Shown here: positions 61,293 through 64,000 of the stretch, piece by piece
Layout: every line of letters starts with the position of its first letter
Numbering within the stretch: position 1 is the first letter of the stretch
Assembly (NCBI GenBank): GCA_019636095.1
Contig: JAHBYF010000001.1
Coordinates: forward strand, 248,001 to 312,000
Direction of reading: 5' to 3'
Source of the DNA: Hyphomonadaceae bacterium
Lineage (GTDB): Bacteria; Pseudomonadota; Alphaproteobacteria; Caulobacterales; Aquidulcibacteraceae
DNA: 64,000 nt
Program-made: the position numbers and the translations under genes
The notes under the pieces: generated by a model
What the model saw: the letters and a program-made list of their open reading frames with translations, nothing else
Database searches by the model: none
Told to the model about the DNA's origin: nothing

Positions 61293-63308
61293 ATGTCGCG
61301 AATCACCAGCGCAGCTTTTGACGATCTGAACGCGGAGCAGCGGGCGGCGGTGGAGCATGGGCTCGGGCCGTTGCTCGTCATTGCGGGCGCGGGGTCGGGG
61401 AAGACGAAGACGTTGTCTTGCCGCGTGGCGCACCTCGTGGCGAACGGGGCTGATCCGTCGCGCATTCTGTTGCTCACGTTTTCGCGGCGCGCGGCGAGTG
61501 AGATGATCGCGCGCGTCGGCAAGGTGATGGCCGGCGATGTGCGCATTCCGTGGGCCGGGACGTTTCACGCCATCGGCGCGCGGCTGTTGCGCGAACTGGC
61601 GCCGGTGATCGGCATCGATCCCGAATTTACGATCCACGATCGCAGCGATAGCGCCGATCTGATGGGCATGGTGCGCCAGGAGCTTGGCGTGGCGACGGGC
61701 GCTAAGCGCTTTCCGATGAAGGGGACATGCCTCGCGATTTATTCGCGCGTCGTGAACGCGGATGAGTCGATCGACGATGCGGTCGTGGCGCAGTTTCCGT
61801 GGTGCCGTGAGTGGAATGCGGAGTTGAAGACGCTGTTCGGCGCGTATGTGGAAGCCAAGCAGAAGCAGAACGTGCTGGACTATGACGATCTGCTTTGGCT
61901 TTGGGCCGAGGCGATGAATGAGCCTGCAATTGCACGGGAAGTCGGCGCGAAATTCGATCATGTGCTGGTCGACGAATATCAGGACACCAACAAGCTGCAG
62001 GCGCGCATTCTGCTGGCGATGAAGCCGGATGGGCGTGGGTTAACTGTGGTGGGGGACGACGCCCAGTCGATCTATTCGTTTCGCGCGGCGGATGTGCGCA
62101 ACATTCTGGAATTTCCGAAAGCGTTCACGCCGGAGGCGCGGCTGGTGACCTTGGAGCAAAATTATCGCTCGACGGCGCCGATCCTGGATGCGTCGAACGC
62201 GGTGATCGATCTGGCGAAGGAGCGTTTCACCAAAAATTTGCGCACGACGCGCGCGGGTGGCGTGGCGCCGAAGCTGGTGAGCGTGCGCGATGAGGCGGCG
62301 CAGGCGAGCTACGTCGCTGAGAGCGTGCTGGAAGCGCGCGAGCGCGGGCTGACATTGATGCAGCAAGCGATCCTGTTTCGCGCGGCGGATTTTTCGGCGC
62401 CGGTGGAGTTGGAGCTGGCGAAGCGCGACATTCCGTTTGTGAAATTCGGTGGGCTGAAGTTTCTCGAAGCGTCGCATGTGAAGGATTTTCTGGCGATCCT
62501 GCGTTGGGCGCAGAATGGCGGCGATCGCATCGCGGGTTTTCGTGCGTTGCAGCTTGTGCCTGGAGTGGGCCCGGCGAAGGCGTCGCGGATGTTGGATTCC
62601 GTGGATGAGACGGGCGCGTATGGCGTTGTGCGCAACACGGCGCCGCCGGCGGGCGCGAGCGAGGCGTGGGATGCGCTGAAGCAGATGCTCGGCGATCTGC
62701 AGGGCGCGACGTGGCCGGGCGATCTCGATCTTGCGGCGCAATGGTATCGGCCGATGATGAACGAGCGCTATGACGATGCGCGCGTGCGTGCGGGCGATAT
62801 CGATCAGATGCAGCGGATCGGCGCGACGTTTGGTTCGCGTATGTCGTTCCTCACTGAGCTGACGCTCGATCCGCCGAACTCAACTAGCGATGAGAGCGGC
62901 AAGTCGTCGAAGGATGATGACTATTTGATCTTGTCGACGATCCACTCGGCCAAGGGGCAGGAGTGGAAGAATGTGTTTGTGCTGAATGTCGTCGATGGCT
63001 GCATGCCGTCTGATTTGGGCACGGGTTCGACGGCGGAGTTGGAGGAGGAGCGGCGGCTGCTTTATGTGGCGATGACGCGGGCGAAGGATGAGCTGCATCT
63101 GATCACGCCGCAGCGTTTCTATCACACGCAACAAAGCAAGGGGGGCGACAAGCACGTCTACGCCATTCGCTCACGTTTCATTCCTGAATATGTCGCGGCG
63201 AAGTTTGAGCAAACGGCTTGGGCGCCGGAGGCTGCGCCTGGCAGCGCGGGCGTTGGGCCATTGCCGAAGATCGATCTCGCCGCGAAAGCGCGCTCGCGTT
63301 TCGGCTAG
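61293..63308 (+). CDS. UvrD/PcrA/Rep-type ATP-dependent DNA helicase
   Basis: A 671-residue superfamily-1 helicase with Walker A AGAGSGKTKTL, motif II VDEYQDTN, motif III GDDAQSIYSFR, motif IV QNYRS, motif V IHSAKGQEW and motif VI VAMTRAKDELHL. It unwinds DNA 3'-5' in repair or replication. The length is near normal for the group. It is close to UvrD, but I cannot tell which paralogue it is. Confidence 0.9.
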   Translation: MSRITSAAFDDLNAEQRAAVEHGLGPLLVIAGAGSGKTKTLSCRVAHLVANGADPSRILLLTFSRRAASEMIARVGKVMAGDVRIPWAGTFHAIGARLLRELAPVIGIDPEFTIHDRSDSADLMGMVRQELGVATGAKRFPMKGTCLAIYSRVVNADESIDDAVVAQFPWCREWNAELKTLFGAYVEAKQKQNVLDYDDLLWLWAEAMNEPAIAREVGAKFDHVLVDEYQDTNKLQARILLAMKPDGRGLTVVGDDAQSIYSFRAADVRNILEFPKAFTPEARLVTLEQNYRSTAPILDASNAVIDLAKERFTKNLRTTRAGGVAPKLVSVRDEAAQASYVAESVLEARERGLTLMQQAILFRAADFSAPVELELAKRDIPFVKFGGLKFLEASHVKDFLAILRWAQNGGDRIAGFRALQLVPGVGPAKASRMLDSVDETGAYGVVRNTAPPAGASEAWDALKQMLGDLQGATWPGDLDLAAQWYRPMMNERYDDARVRAGDIDQMQRIGATFGSRMSFLTELTLDPPNSTSDESGKSSKDDDYLILSTIHSAKGQEWKNVFVLNVVDGCMPSDLGTGSTAELEEERRLLYVAMTRAKDELHLITPQRFYHTQQSKGGDKHVYAIRSRFIPEYVAAKFEQTAWAPEAAPGSAGVGPLPKIDLAAKARSRFG

Positions 63309-64000
63309 CGCGCCCAGGGATCCATGCCCCGCGCAATCGCGACGATCTGTTCGTCCGTCAGCTTATCCAGTTGCGACAGCGCCGGCTGGCTGCGGTCGAA
63401 GCCGGCGATGTCGTTACGGTGGGCGCGCATCCAGCGGCGATAGCCCTCAAGAACGCGACGGTTGCCGATGCCGTGCGCGCTCTCGTTCATCAAGCCGCCA
63501 GCGACGCTCGCAAGCCCTAGTCGCGGATAGTCCGCAAAGATGATCTGCGAGAGCTTGGCGCGAAACTCAAGCTGCGCGTCGGAAAGGCCAGGTTGGTTGG
63601 CCTTGTCCAGTTCGTGGCGGCCTTCGTGCGATTCTATCGAGGTTTGATTGGTGGCGCGCCAGACTTCCGCGATGAAGGCTTCGTTGTCCTCACCGACTTG
63701 CACGGCAATGCGATCATAGACTTGCTGCTCCAGGCGATCGGACGTTGCCGGCAGCTGCGCAAGGCCATCGCGCCCGAGCGCTGCGCGCTCGTCAGCTGCG
63801 GCTCGGGCGTTATTGGCTAGAAACCGTTCGCGCTCTGGGCCGGGGCGCGTGCGGCGCAAAGCGTTGAGTGGTCCATCCGTGTAGGAGGACCGAATTTGGA
63901 CGATGGCGTTGTCACTCGAAGACCAGCCACCGGTTTCGGCCCAACCATCCCACAGCCAGGACTCGAAACCGTTCGACACCATATGATCGATCACGATGAA
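63305..64000 (-). CDS. Partial hypothetical protein at the right edge
   Basis: The frame is open to the edge of the window, so about 231 C-terminal residues are visible and the start is missing. The sequence begins FIVIDHMVSNGF and includes SHEGRHELDK, which has a possible HExxH-like or metal-binding look. I do not recognise a family. It converges with the helicase with a 4-base overlap. Confidence 0.5.
   Translation of the reverse strand, partial: FIVIDHMVSNGFESWLWDGWAETGGWSSSDNAIVQIRSSYTDGPLNALRRTRPGPERERFLANNARAAADERAALGRDGLAQLPATSDRLEQQVYDRIAVQVGEDNEAFIAEVWRATNQTSIESHEGRHELDKANQPGLSDAQLEFRAKLSQIIFADYPRLGLASVAGGLMNESAHGIGNRRVLEGYRRWMRAHRNDIAGFDRSQPALSQLDKLTDEQIVAIARGMDPWAR

Noticed and set aside
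1..64000. CRISPR array.
   Set aside because: No series of equal repeats with unique spacers was seen; the only tandem array is three 12-bp copies at 25137.

Overview
The window reads as a high-GC alphaproteobacterial chromosome. The hemC-hemD-COG4223-hemY cluster, an alpha-type NDH-2 and the overall gene styles suggest Caulobacterales/Hyphomonadaceae, but the family assignment is an inference and is not proven here. The window divides into two parts: the right end of an integrative conjugative element (about 1-26,986) and ordinary core chromosome (about 27,000-64,000).

Mobile part. The left edge carries the tail of a P-type (Trb) type IV secretion operon: trbE (partial), trbJ, trbL, trbF, trbG, trbI and a small helix-turn-helix gene. 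Convergent to it (5,385-11,099, minus strand) is a type III CBASS anti-phage locus. In transcription order it holds a CD-NTase, a HORMA protein, a TRIP13-like AAA+ ATPase and a nuclease-SAVED effector. A 544-residue gene follows that I do not recognise; it has a zinc ribbon and a HEPN-like Rx4H motif. Divergent from CBASS, across an intergenic region with a perfect 9-bp inverted repeat, lies a three-gene set: a sigma-like protein, an unknown 144-aa protein and an ImmA/IrrE metallopeptidase. It is a plausible damage-sensing control module for CBASS. Next come a group II intron with a frameshifted reverse transcriptase, a SEC-C protein, a small mercury-type locus (merT, GDCCVxC protein, merR, VOC protein, without merA), an IS91-type element with a companion tyrosine recombinase, and an IS21 element that splits a VOC gene and left a 6-bp duplication. 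The element ends with a Fic protein that has an iterated upstream repeat and palindrome, a tyrosine integrase, and a 45-nt 3' tRNA-Arg fragment that is the likely attR.

Core part. From 27,029 the order is two conserved unknowns, an FMN alpha-hydroxy-acid oxidase, tRNA-Thr(CGT), the minus-strand heme cluster hemC/hemD/COG4223/hemY, divergent tsaD, two 38-codon small membrane-protein genes, a TetR regulator divergent from gpsA, a Rieske protein, a DUF2167 protein, pyrF, a membrane-anchored trypsin-like protease, a DUF350 protein, two short-chain dehydrogenases, a cyanide-insensitive-type cytochrome bd oxidase (cydAB plus a DUF2474 peptide), phhB, an APC permease, folD/DUF167/yggT, tRNA-Ala(CGC), a Sel1-repeat protein, NDH-2, an OPA-family transporter, an ABC-F ATPase, a GGDEF protein, a VOC/HTH pair, a UvrD-type helicase and a partial unknown at the right edge.

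Respiratory genes (NDH-2 feeding quinone, bd oxidase consuming quinol) and heme synthesis sit in the same 30 kb, but the sequence alone does not show that they are co-regulated. Work was by eye on the sequence and conceptual translations; family names rest on motif recognition, not on database searches.
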